NCBI GenBank assembly: GCA_963573315.1
Contig: OY752146.1
Coordinates: forward strand, 2,542,001-2,606,000
Direction of reading: 5' to 3'
Length of the DNA stretch: 64,000 nt
Origin: Entomortierella parvispora
Taxonomy: Eukaryota; Mortierellomycota; Mortierellomycetes; Mortierellales; Mortierellaceae
Numbering within the stretch: position 1 is the stretch's first letter; each line of letters opens with the position of its first letter. The position numbers were made by a program, and so were the translations under genes. The notes below the pieces were generated by a model that did no database searches, was not told where the DNA came from, and saw only the letters and a list, made by a program, of their open reading frames with translations. Below, piece after piece: positions 33,816 through 44,706 of the stretch.

Positions 33816-34791
33816 ACAATCGTGCGCAACTCTACAGCTGCTCGTCGGGCGCAAACGCCCAATCGGCAAAAACGAAAATCATTTTTTTCTTAAAGTGGGC
33901 TGTCCCTGGCGTGTGTGGCGTTTTCGTTTGGGGGTATTTCATTCATAGTCTTTCTTCCTTGGCGCCCGAGGTAGACCACTATAGTTATTTTTGTCTGTCC
34001 TTCAGTAGGAGTGAGTTTTGCAAACGAGAATTTATCCGTCCTCTCCCCTATCCTTCCCTCTTGGAAGGAGAGATGAGAAGGGAGAGAGGGGTGAACACAG
34101 TCTGGAAGAACCTCACAGCTGTGCACCGCAAAAAAGCTCCAGCCAGATGCAGGTTTCTTGTACAATCACACCATCAGTGTCTCCCCTGTCAATGCAAGAA
34201 GAAAAACAACCCTTGGGGAAGGATGCACAAAAACCACTGTCCCCCCCTCCCCCTACCCCCCTCTCAGCAGCCGACCCGATCAACAAGAAAGCGGCAGATC
34301 CCAAAAAAAATAAAAAAAACATAAACCACATCTTGAACGTCCAAAAGATCCTTTTTTTTCTTCTTTGGTTTTTGGTGTCGACGTCCATCGACAAGTTTAT
34401 CCATCATCCTCCCGTTCGTTCCCAAGGGAATGGAATTCTTGATTCCCCCTTTTTTTAACTCCTCTCTGGATTCGCAGTAGAGTAGTCATTAGAGAGGAAA
34501 ACACGCGCCGGCATTCCGCCTCCTTTTTTTTTCTGTAGGTGCAATGAGCGAATTGGACAGGGATTGGTGGCTGTGCCTAGGATTCAATCGTAAATCTGAA
34601 CGCGTCTTCTCCCACGCTCGAGATTCACTATTTCAATACGGTCCAAGATCAAGGATCCTATTGTCCACCCGATTTTCAACCCTTCTTCCACCCAATGGCT
34701 CCAAGTTCTTGGCTCTTGGCTGTTTTTTTTTTTTTTTTATTTTTTTTCAGATGGATTTTTCTTCCGGTATTTCTGTCCTGGGCCTGCGTCT

Positions 34792-37533
34792 TCAGTCGTT
34801 TTTCTTCAATGCGAGGCTGATGGAGGGCAGAGACGAGACTGTGTTTTCATCCTGGTGATGATGATGCTGTTGTGGTTGGGGGGTATCTAAAGCGGGCGAT
34901 CCCGACTTTGCAGACTCTTCGGATCTCGCTGCTTCTTGTTGTTGACGGCGCACATCCGCCTCTAGACTCTCCAAAATCTCCTTGTCCTCCAGTTCCCAGT
35001 CGCCTCCAGTGGCCTCTGTAGATATTCTCATCCCTACTTGAAAAGCCGTTTTCGATTCTTGGTTTTCATCTTCAATGTCAAGGAGAGAAACCGTCTTGGA
35101 CAAGGACGACGACATACTGCCGCCGCTATTTTCCTGGCTGCCCTTGGGAGATGCAACCTTGAGGGACTTTTGACGACTGGTACGACGTACCAAACTAGGA
35201 GAACGAGTGACACCTCCAGATTTGGGCGAGGATCCTCCTCCTCCTCCTTCGACCAAACCGTCTGATCCCCTCTCCAGCTGTCGAAGACGCTCCTTCTCTC
35301 GGAGTCGCTCTCGTCGTCTTTGTTCTTTGGCTTGCTGTTGCTGCTGTAATTGCTCCTCGGTAGGTTGTTGTCGCTCTTCCTCCTCATCCAAGAGTCGCAG
35401 TCGTTGGTGATGGTAATAAATGTCGTCGTGGCTGGGCAAGGGCAGTGCATCCGCTGCGGACTGGGCCAATCCTGACACCATGTCCATAGTTCGCTGTCTT
35501 GAATGTTGGAACCTGATGGAACGTAAGGAGACAAGAAGACAAGAAGACAAGAAGACAAAGGATATAAGTTTTTCTTTTTCCTTCAGCAATTAAGCCAACA
35601 GGATACAAAAGAACCTCGCCAGTTGTGTTTACCTGTCCGATTCTGCGACATCATTCACAACTGTGCGGATGCCTCCAATAAGCGATCCAAAGCCCTTGAA
35701 CAGCGCACGTCCAGTGTTGACGAGCACTTCCTCGGCCTCTGGGGGTATAAATAATCCACTCGATTCTCGCCTCATCTTTCGGGACTCGCGTTGTTGATCT
35801 CTGTGCAATTGCATCTGCAAAGATGAAGGATCCGGGTGCCCTGCACTACTGAAGCTGCTTTGGCTGGAATGACCTGCCTCAAACGCAGTTGGATGGTCTC
35901 CAGCATTGGACTGAGATGAAGAGCATGTCGAGAGCGAGGAGAGTGAAGCACGGTCGCCTCGTCGACCACCGGTACCATTCGCCGAGGAAGGTCCCGTGGT
36001 ATTCAGTCCATTCAAGCTGTTAAGTCCGCTGAGATAGGTCGGAAGAGGGCTGGTAGGTCGACTAGAAGACTGGATACCGCTCTCACTTCGCGCCCCTGTA
36101 CTGCTGGTGCTTACACGACCACTTGTAACACCATTGGGCGTAGTAGCCGAGGGAGAGCTTGGGGTTGGTGACTGGAGTCCGTGGATTTGGTGCAAGCTGA
36201 TGCCTCCGCTGACGCCACTAATACCGCTGACGCTCCCAACAACGGAGCCCCAAAGGCCTGCTCCTGTGGTTGAGATTCGATGTGAGACAGACTGGGCGCT
36301 ACTATGGCCATAGAGATGCTGCTCTTGCTGTTGGATCGTCGCGCTCGCCTCTGCCTGCTGTCTAGATCGCTCTTCTATCATCATCTGGGACCAGCGCTCC
36401 TTGAGCTGTCCGAGTTCAGACAAGTTGGTTTCTAGATCTTCACGCAACTGGGCGATCCTGGCTTCCTTCTGTGCAATGACTGACAACAGCGCGTCACTGG
36501 TCTGTTGCGGGAACTCGGTGTCGGTGGGCGACTGGACCATGGCCAGGTTGCTGCTCAATGTCTGTATGTTTCGGGACTCGATCAGGGCCACAGAGTTCTG
36601 ATTGTTCCAAACAAAAAAAAAAAAAAAAGAGGAGAAAGGGAGGAGGGGTTAGTGAACGATTGTAATTTCCCAGATGATGCTCTTGAGTGCCCTTGCTTCG
36701 GGCTCCTCCAGGCTCTTGGGAGGGAGGATACCTACCCTATTCATCCTACTGGGGCGACCAGACAAGGATCGATCTCGATCTCGTTCACTACTTGCCATGG
36801 TACCAGAGCCAAACGAAGACACAGAGGTGGGAGTCCCGGGGGTCTGATCTTCTCCCGCTTCCGAGAGCTCTTCTCCCAGATCCTCCTGTCGTTGTTGCTG
36901 CTGCTGTAAACGGAGCTGGAAATCCTGAGAGACGCTTCGACGGTTCAACATTACATGTTTTCCAGGCAAATGAGTCGAGGAAGGCGAGGGAGGCACAGTA
37001 GAGTCGCGGTCAGCCTGCTTTGCCTGTTTCTTGGATATCGACGAGTGTCGGCTGAGGCTGGATGAAGCTGGTCCCCCAGAAGGGAGAAGAGTGAGACCAG
37101 CACCCTTGGAAGGGGATTTCGCAATGGTCTGGGGGCGTTGGAGGCTAGAGTTGCGACTGAGAGTGGAGGAGCGCTTGCTCGTGGAAGAAGGTGGCGGGGA
37201 TGCCGGAGCAGAGGGAGACAACGGCGTTGCCAAGGATCCACTCTCACTCGCTGTCCCCGTGCCTGTGACAGAGTCCTCAGACTCGGACATGTAGGCAGGA
37301 GTGGCGGGTGGTGTCAGCGACAGAGGCTGGAGCAACGATAAAGACTTGCGGTGGTCAGTCGAGTACGAGTGGCTCTTTGTACCGATGGTGTAAGCTGGTC
37401 TAGCCGAGAAGGTCGTGGGGATGGCCGAGGAAGGCAAGGCAACAGTTGGACGGGGTGATGAGGGCTCGGATGCGCGTGAGGGAGCAGCAGCGTTGGAGGG
37501 CGGGGGATGGTCCTGGTCAAGATCCTGCCACAT
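34792..37533 (-). CDS. Uncharacterised coiled-coil, Ser/Pro-rich protein
   Basis: Three exons on the minus strand: about 36658 (or 36697, or 36736)-37533, 35633-36597 and 34792-35512, giving 827-853 aa depending on the first donor. Exon 1 codes a Ser/Pro/Thr-rich region with many SP motifs, then a helical part (EEPEARALKSIIWE). Exon 2 opens with a helix continuing that register (NSVALIESRNIQTLSSNL) and a coiled coil (IAQKEARIAQLREDLETNLS), followed by Ser/Gly filler and a short hydrophobic-amphipathic motif, LFKGFGSLIGGIRTVV. Exon 3 holds Glu/Arg/Gln-rich coiled-coil sequence (EEQLQQQQQAKEQRRRERLREKERLR). The GFGSLIGGIR motif could be a membrane-contacting helix, but no transmembrane span is clear. 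I do not recognise the family. An upstream coding exon is possible because the ATG at 37533 overlaps an acceptor-like GTGGCAG. Confidence 0.65.
35529..35558. repeat. AGACAAGA octamer repeat inside an intron
   Basis: Nearly four tandem 8-bp units within intron 2 (35513-35632) of the coiled-coil gene. On the sense (minus) strand the unit reads TCTTGTCT and lies just after the donor-proximal half, so it could serve as a pyrimidine-rich splicing element. Confidence 0.75.
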
Positions 37534-38530
37534 TTGGGGAAAAGATGGATGAGGCCCGCAGGTGGAGATTGCAGATGAAGAAGAGGAGATGAAGGGGAAG
37601 AGTCAAGAATGATGATGACGGATGAAAGGAGGGTGCGCTGTGCTTTTGCGGACTGGCCTGTTTGCTTGCGCAACGTGGCTGTGGTGGTGTTGTGAAGGGC
37701 GTGAATGCGTCAACAATGATGCACAGGAGGGGAAGAGGAGAGGAAGAGACAGAGAGAGACAGAGAGAGAGGAGAGGAGACAAGAGATGAGCAGGATGGAA
37801 GGAGGGGGGGATGGAAGGAGGGGAGGAGGATGAAAGAGAAGGAAAAAAAAAAAAAAAAAGACAGGACATGGGATGGGTCCCGGTTCAAAGTGAGAGCAAC
37901 GTGTCCGCTAGCCTTGTTTGCTGTTGTTGTCCCATCATGGACAAAAAAAACTGTTACTGCTCGCTGACTGCGTCTGTCGTCTGTACCACACACCCATGCA
38001 ATGGCATCCCTCTTGATTTCTTGGAAGCCACATCATCCATCCACACATACACCATACACAGCCACAATGGGAACAGGGGACACGGAATACATCGCAGCAC
38101 CACCTCAGGATGCAAACGATAGGACAGGGACTATCAGAAGGACCTGTTGTTCTCTGCAATGCACCTCTGCCTGCCTGTTCTTGCTCTCCTCTTCCCCCTC
38201 CCTCCCTCCGTTCGTGTCGTTTCGCGTTCGATCAGTTCCACGCGAGTTGCGCGCGGGAGTGTGCCGTGTTCCTGAACAATCGTCAAAGGGACACTTTGGT
38301 TTCACAGCGCGCGTCGCGTGTCTTCTTTGCTCGTCATGCAGACATGTGTCCTGCATTCTGCACCGGCACATGGATTCACTTGGTCTGACAAAGATGTGTT
38401 TGTTTAGATGCAATAGAACGTGATATTAAGGGAAGTGACTGAAAAGAAGAATGAAAAGTAATAGAAAAGATAGCAAATGCAAAAGAGATGGTATATGGGC
38501 GAGTTCGGTATAGAAGATAATAAAGAGTGT
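37534..38530. other. 1-kb intergenic region
   Basis: Lies upstream of the coiled-coil gene and downstream of the bHLH gene, both on the minus strand. Purine-rich on the plus strand at 37720-37860, with GAGAGA runs and a 17-nt A tract near 37843, consistent with a pyrimidine-rich leader for the coiled-coil gene. Open frames are short and overlapping. No gene is supported. Confidence 0.55.
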
Positions 38531-41331
38531 CTATGGACGAGGCACAAGTGGCGGCAACACAGGAAGAACGCTAGGAACGTTAGGACTCTCCATGGGGTGT
38601 GCGCGGCTATTGCTGGAGTGTTGTCCCTGGCCACTTGGAGAATGACGTTGTGGCTGTTGTTGCTGCTGCTGTTGTTGTCCAAATGAAGTATCCATTGGCC
38701 CCGGCAAGCTCACGCATGGAGAGACACGGTTTGAATAACCACTTGGTCCTTGGAGAGGCGAGCCCACTGGACTCGAAGAGTCAGTCAATGATTCAAGAGA
38801 AGGCAACCTGGTATTGTGACCATGATGTGAACCGTAGCTGCCAGCACCGGGATGGAGCTGAAGTGGCAACTGCTGTTGCTGTTGCTTTTGTTGACCGTAT
38901 ACTTGGAGCTGTTGAGACTGTGGCTTTGGTGAATGATGATGATGATGATGGTGGTGATGATGATGCATCGTCATCGGACTAGAACCAGCACCAGAGTGAC
39001 CGCTGCTGCTGCTCCCTCCACTATGGTTTTTTTGGTGGCGAACCAGGGGCAGTGGTTGTGGTGCCCCACTCGATGCCCGACTAGCGGCGGCGGCTGCTGC
39101 TGCTGCTGCTGCAGAGACGGCAGCCGAGTGCTGATGGCTGGCAGGGACACTTGGGAGCGCACTGGCCATGGCGAGGAGGGCATTCGTGGGCGCCGATACA
39201 GGTTGATGTGTTGAGGATGTCGTGGACTGTGGGTCCAGAGTGGGTGATGAGCAAGGGCTGCTGGACGTGACCATCCCACTGCTGCTGCTAGGACACGTCC
39301 GTGAGTGGGCGCTGGGCGAAAGGGACACTCTTGAGGACGACTGTTGGTTCCTGAACAAGATTGGCTGCAAGTGGCCGCTGGCTGACATGGATCGCTTGAC
39401 TCCACTGACAGAGTGACCACCGTTGTTTGAGCTGACTGAGGGCAAAGTCAGATGTTGGCCAGGAGGGCTGCTGGAAGCAGAACCAGGACGGACCCCAAGA
39501 GCCGGAATTATACCCTTGCCTGGACCAGGGATAATAGGAGGAATGGCCATGTCTGACGTCTGGGACGACGATGGTGTAGACATGGAAGAGCCACGCGACG
39601 GAGGGTGACTGTGCGAAACATTGGATGACGCGGCAACGGAAGCTTTCGGGGGTGCTGGGGATGCGGCGGTAGAGGGCAATGATTGTAAAGGCGGAGAAGA
39701 ACCCAAAGGACAAGAGGAGTGCGACTCTTGGCGTTTCGCTGGCGGGCCTTGGTAGAAGAACCGCAGCGCCGCATTCTCGGACCGGAGGGAGTGGTTCTCG
39801 GCGTGAAGGGACTGTGCAGCGCGCAAAGGAGATTGATGAACGATAATCAGTGACCTTCGTCGTGTGGGTGGCGACAAATGTAGAATAGGAATGGCACTGT
39901 GCAAAAAACATTCTCTCTTTTCTCCCCCTCTTTCTCCTCTCTTACCCGCAGATGGTCCAACGCTAGGCGGAGGATTGTGCCTTTGTTTAGTTTGGCGCTT
40001 GAGGAGCAATTGGGCAGGATCTCGGCGATGTGCAGAATTGTCGAGTTTAACGTGTCGCGGCGACGACGTTCCACATGGTTGTGGTTCTCGCGCCGACGAC
40101 GAATCATCTCAAGAGCAGTACGGCTGTCAAGACTGTTGCGGTTGAGAATGTTCAGTCCATTGATCTTGTACGCGGATTGACGCGTCTTGGTAATTCCGCT
40201 GTCGTTCTTAGTGGTGCTGCTAGTGCTTTCGCTGGTATCGTTCGTGTTCATGTTTGTGCTCCCAAACACAGGAACAGGGTTGAGCTGTGGTCTTGAGGAA
40301 GATGACATTGAGGACGATGACATTGAGCTCGAGGAAGGGCCGGAACTGACGAGGTTGTGGTTGTCAGAATCGAGGTTTGACCGTGAGGGGATCATTGGTT
40401 GTGGACTCGTGGGGCGGGAAGGAAGAAGAGGGCGTAGAGTGGGTCGGGGCTTGATTGCCAAGGTGCCTGTTGCTGCGGATGAGAAGTTGGACTGCTTTGC
40501 TTTTGAAGGAGTTGTGGACGTGGCTGAAGATGGGGATGAGGGTGCAGGAAGAAGAGTATGATGTGGTCGATGAGGATAACTATGTGCTTGTGAAGGATAG
40601 GGGTAGTGGCTGTGGACAGTGGCAATTGAGTTTTTGTTTGAGGATGCGGGAGTGGTCGTAAGTGAGCTAGAAGAGGATGATGCAGAAGAGGAAGAAGGAA
40701 GCTCTGGCATGTCGTGGTCCAAATCAGGGTCCTCTTTAAGCGCCACGCAATCCATGTTGACATCTTCAGTCTCGCTATTGTAAGCACTGTTGTAAGCACT
40801 GCTGTAAGTGCCGTGCTCACAATTGCCATATGGGTGGCGAAGATGATCTTCGTCCTGCTCTTCTTCTTCATCTAGACCCTGGTCATCGTAGTCTTCTACC
40901 ACATTGTTATTATCATGCTCGCCCGTAATTCGGTGATGATTGTGGTACGGGTGGAGATACTGTTGGCTCTGGGATCGGTATTGATACTGTTTCGGTCGAA
41001 GGTAATTCTGGTAATGGTGAGGATAATAGTTCTGATTGCGAGGTGAATGATCGTGCTGATCAGGCAGAGATTGTTCTACTGGCTCCATCTTGATCTCTTG
41101 GGGACCGGTTTTAAAGTGCTGTTGACTCAACTGAAGATGCTGAGAGTGTTGTTGTTGTTGTTGTTGCTGTTGCTGTTGCTGTTGATGTTGCTGCTGTGGA
41201 TGAGGAGGAGTATGGTGTGCATGGTAATTGCTACCGTATGTGGAGGGGAGAGTGGCAGGGCTCGTCATGGTGACTGACTTTTGCGATAGGATCGGTGCCA
41301 AGGCCTGGGATGGAGTAGGGGAGCTTGGCAT
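38531..41331 (-). CDS. bHLH-leucine zipper transcription factor
   Basis: Two exons on the minus strand, 39946-41331 and 38531-39811, give 888 aa. The bHLH domain lies at about 410-462: basic region RRRRENHNHVERRRRD, helix 1 LNSTILHIAEILP, loop NCSSSAKLN, helix 2 KGTILRLALDHLR. The H-E-R triplet of the basic region (HNHVERRRR) predicts an E-box CACGTG-type site. The intron falls right after helix 2, and exon 2 continues the helix as a short zipper (SLHAENHSLRSENAALRF). The remainder is low complexity: a 12-Gln run near residue 55, Asp/Glu-rich and Ser-rich stretches, a poly-Ala tract, and a run of 11-12 His coded at about 38933-38968. The basic region is close to Rtg3/MITF/USF-type factors, but targets cannot be named from sequence alone. 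Confidence 0.85.
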
Positions 41332-44300
41332 TCAAACAAAAAATATGCAGCAAAGATCGAGCCAAGGGCCAAGTCGACAAAGACAGTCCAGCCAATTGCA
41401 CGAGGAGAGACAGGTAGACAAGGAAGGAAGAGATTGAAGAAAGACGTTGTTGATGTTGGCGTAAAAAAAAAGGTGTCCGAGAGCGCACGCCGTTTGGGAA
41501 AGGATGGAGGAGAGGTGGATTTGCTTCCCTTTTGTGGAAGTCAAGATATGATTTGGCTGGCGTCCAACAAGGGCGTACAAACAACACGTCTGATGACGAC
41601 TATGATGGATGCAATAGGCAAGGGGGAGGAGAGAGGAAAGTAGAAAGGGGTGTTGATGTCCTGTCTTTAAGATAGAAGTGTGGTGTCAAGAGTTTACGTG
41701 GCGATGCAGAACAAGGGAGTTGAAAGAAGGGGGTTGGAAAAGTTGATCTCGAATGCAATGTTAATGGTTGAGGAAGAGTGGAATGGAGACGACAGGCGCA
41801 TGAAGGAAGAGGAGGAGGTGTGTAATGAGAAGGAGGGTGGAAGCAACGAGAAGGAAAGAAAAGAAACTAGACGAGAGGCAGGAAGAAAGAAGAGTGGGAA
41901 AACGACACACACATGGACACATTCACCGTACAGACATTGGAGCCAGAGGAGCGACCACTGTGTTGTTGAATGAATGCTTTGTGGAGAGACTTGAGTGAAC
42001 GACAAGCTATTAATGAAAGAGGGATACAGTAAAATGACATGCGAAGAAAATAGCTACGGTGGAGATCTCCACGGCGAACGGACTCTTCCTCCCCCTCAAT
42101 GACTTCGGCACAGATCACCGTTCTCTCGCAATAGACTTTTTTATGTTTAGTCTGCAATTGAATCGAGCCACGGAGTCCATCCGACACGCAGATGGAGCAT
42201 CGATGAAGACTGGGGTCGGACGCAGGCACAGGTAGAGGAAAGGGGTGGAACGACTTCAACTCGACTCCGCTGCAAATAAATCCCTCGTTCCCTCTCCTTC
42301 TCTCTTTCTTGGTCTCTTTCGTTGTTTGACCCCCCGGTCCTCGTCGTGAATTGGGCGTGCGGTGCTCGCACACACCCCCATTCCGTGCCCCCCTTCTGAC
42401 CCTCGGGTTTTCCCTAAAGCAGCAGTGCAGCTGCTGTGATGGATGCGATAGCAACAAAAGCCGAACAAGACAGGGCTGAAAGATAGCGGTGTCCTCCCTC
42501 CTCCAATCGATTCTATTGTGTTGCCCGCAGGGTCGGGTTCCTGGCCCTCCATCGTCACACAAGACACACGCCAATTGCCGCTGCTTCCTATTGGCAGATT
42601 GCCAAATTGAATTCACTTGGTACCTTTTTTTTGCAGTGCTTTGGCTCCCTTTTTCAGCTGGAATGAGGGCGCGCCTTGGTACCATCGGCTTCTTGCTGGC
42701 TTGCAATGCTCTAGTAGAGACCTCTTGTCGTGGCCAAGTAATGAATGTGCTAGAAATGGAGATGGTGAGGACGGCCAGTGGCTACAAACGGCTCCACTTC
42801 TCACTCCCCTTTCCCCCACTTGCCACGCTGGATATTTGCCTCATTTTTGTTTTGTTTTCCACCCTCGCTGCCAAGAACATGAGAATTCGCCCTCGCACTC
42901 GCAATGTGTCGACCCCTCCCATATTTTGCTTGTGAGTTCAAGGTTGCACAAGAGGCGAACCTGCGCCTCTCGGATGTCACTCCCGGAGCCAAACAACAGA
43001 AGACAGTTTCGTTCGCCTTTTGTGACAGAAGTCTGGCACATGGACAGGGTGGGCAGGGAAGCTTCTTTACAAGAGCACGCCACACACAGGCACAGCTCCG
43101 AGTGGGCAACTGAAGTGGGGTGCAAATCCAGAGGACGTCAGAGTACGTATCTTTGCAAGACGGCTGTACTCTTGTTTGAATTATGGGGCGAGGACTGCAT
43201 GGAACTGCATCCGATGAACTCGGATCAAAAGGAACGTCGCAGAAGAATGGAAGCTCGAGAATAGATCTAGCAGAACTGACGTGTTCTTTTCGTTCTTTTC
43301 AAGAGTACTGTAAACAACTGCAGTGTGGGGAGGACATCGATGAAGACCAAACGTTGATTGTGCCCCAACTCAAGTTCAGATTGCAAGATTGTCCCTGTTT
43401 TGTCGTTTGGAAGATTCCTACCAACTATGGAGGCGTGTTTTTGCGTCAATGGAGTAGAAACGACATACTCTACCTGTTCACATCGAGCACCTTCTTGGTC
43501 AGCATTGTTCTTTTGGTACCGAAACACGTCCAGCTTCTCGTTGTATTCTCCGATCTAATCTCTTTGGCCGAGAATTAGCAGGCCAAGGGGCGTTTTCTTC
43601 GCGATCCCGTCCTTTATTGTCACTGTTTCTGACGTTCAAAGGGCCGATTATTACATACACGACATGCATACCGTATAAATAACTCTAGCTCCCTCTGGCT
43701 TCTTCGGGGCCACCATGTCTTCCCCAGCAGAAAAGGCGAGATTTTCACTTCCAGCAGGTTTTTTTTGACTAGCTATTTTTTTTTCTGGACCCAGACAGCC
43801 AACCGTGGTCGATCTGCGAGATTATTTTCGACATTTGCAATATAACTCTTGGACGCTTTGCTTGTCTGAACTCAATTCTTCGATCCCATCTGAGTCCAAT
43901 GATTGAAGGCTGTAGCAGCATGCATGGCCACAAAGATTGGGGAAGAAGTGGGGACGAGCGTGAGAGAGTAGGACAATGGATACCTCCCACTGTGCTGGGT
44001 ACACGCTACACTCTTTCAATGGTGACTTCAGAGTCTTGTTACCTTGCGAATGGACCTCTGGATCAACTCGCTTACATACAGGTTCTCCCTAGACAAACAA
44101 TTGGGATTGAACCTGAGCAAGACTTCAAGACTTTAACACCTCACACCAACTTGGCGCTCTCAAGTCTGCATGTTGAGAGACAGATCCAATTGAAAACATA
44201 ATCCTACTAGTGAAAGTCTACCACTACTGGCTCATGGAAATACAGCTCTCAAGCTGCTGCATGTCCTGCTGCTGCACTTTGGTAGTGAGTAAAAAAAACC

Positions 44301-44706
44301 CCTCCTAGCAGGCCGAATTGAAATAACCCCTCATACAATTACTAAGCACTCCTTATAAGGGCAACTTGACCCCTCACCCCTCCAAATAGGAAGGGTGCTA
44401 TTCATGTAAGCAAAGCGTAAAACCACGCGTATTACGACTATTCTCATTAAAAATGAGTACCCGGCGCCGTTGTGTCTTTAATCGCCTCTTTCCCAACTCT
44501 CGGGTTGACTATCTGCATCTTCCAATCGCGTGTCCTGCACATCTTCTCTCCATATTATACATGTAAAATATATCCCAATTTCTCATCATGTTTTCAAGAA
44601 GGCACTGGAGTTGTCTATGATCTATATTTCTATCGTTGTTGGATCATTGTCTGTTCTACAGTGTGAAAAATCAACATCTATCGTCCATCTTTGCGATTCA
44701 TCGCCC
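41332..44706. other. 3.4-kb noncoding region, two compositional halves
   Basis: 41332 to about 42480 is purine-rich on the plus strand, fitting a pyrimidine-rich leader for the bHLH gene. 42480-43100 has mixed composition with long open frames on both strands that contradict each other. 43100-44706 is more A/T-rich and even in composition (possible relic listed separately), ending in an A/T-rich spacer at 44280-44700 downstream of the thioesterase stop. I find no supported gene. Confidence 0.5.
43267..44185 (-). pseudogene. Possible undetected small gene or decayed relic, unknown family
   Basis: On the minus strand an ATG at about 44183 begins MFSIGSVSQHADLRAPS. A GT at the codon TG/G and an AG near 44085 would join it to ENLYVSELIQRSIRK, which again ends at a GTAACA donor-like site. 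Further pieces are IEFRQAKRPRVILQMSK (about 43800-43880), ELELFIRYACRVCNNR (about 43640-43690) and VEYVVSTPLTQKHASIVGR (about 43390-43450). They lie in different frames, with stops and A homopolymers between them. Other frames over the same DNA look equally protein-like, which argues for chance. Neither a complete gene nor a family can be supported. Confidence 0.18.

Larger units (their letters stand above)
28828..34791. other. 6-kb noncoding region upstream of the Crz1-like gene
   Basis: From 28830 to about 31700 the plus strand is strongly purine-rich (GA, GGT, GT and CAGG repeats), so the minus strand, which is the Crz1 sense strand, is pyrimidine-rich, as expected for its leader and promoter. 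From about 31740 to 34790 the composition changes to mixed C/T-rich DNA with many A or T homopolymers. The longest open frame, minus 29495-30685 (396 codons), is made of Ser/Leu/Pro/His repeats from the CT and GT tracts and I do not accept it. No coding gene or stable RNA gene is recognisable. Confidence 0.6.

Noticed and set aside
41867-43264. Long open frames on both strands (279 codons minus, 215 codons plus)
   Set aside because: They lie next to or overlap one another on opposite strands in mixed-composition DNA. Neither has motifs, splice continuity or plausible start context.
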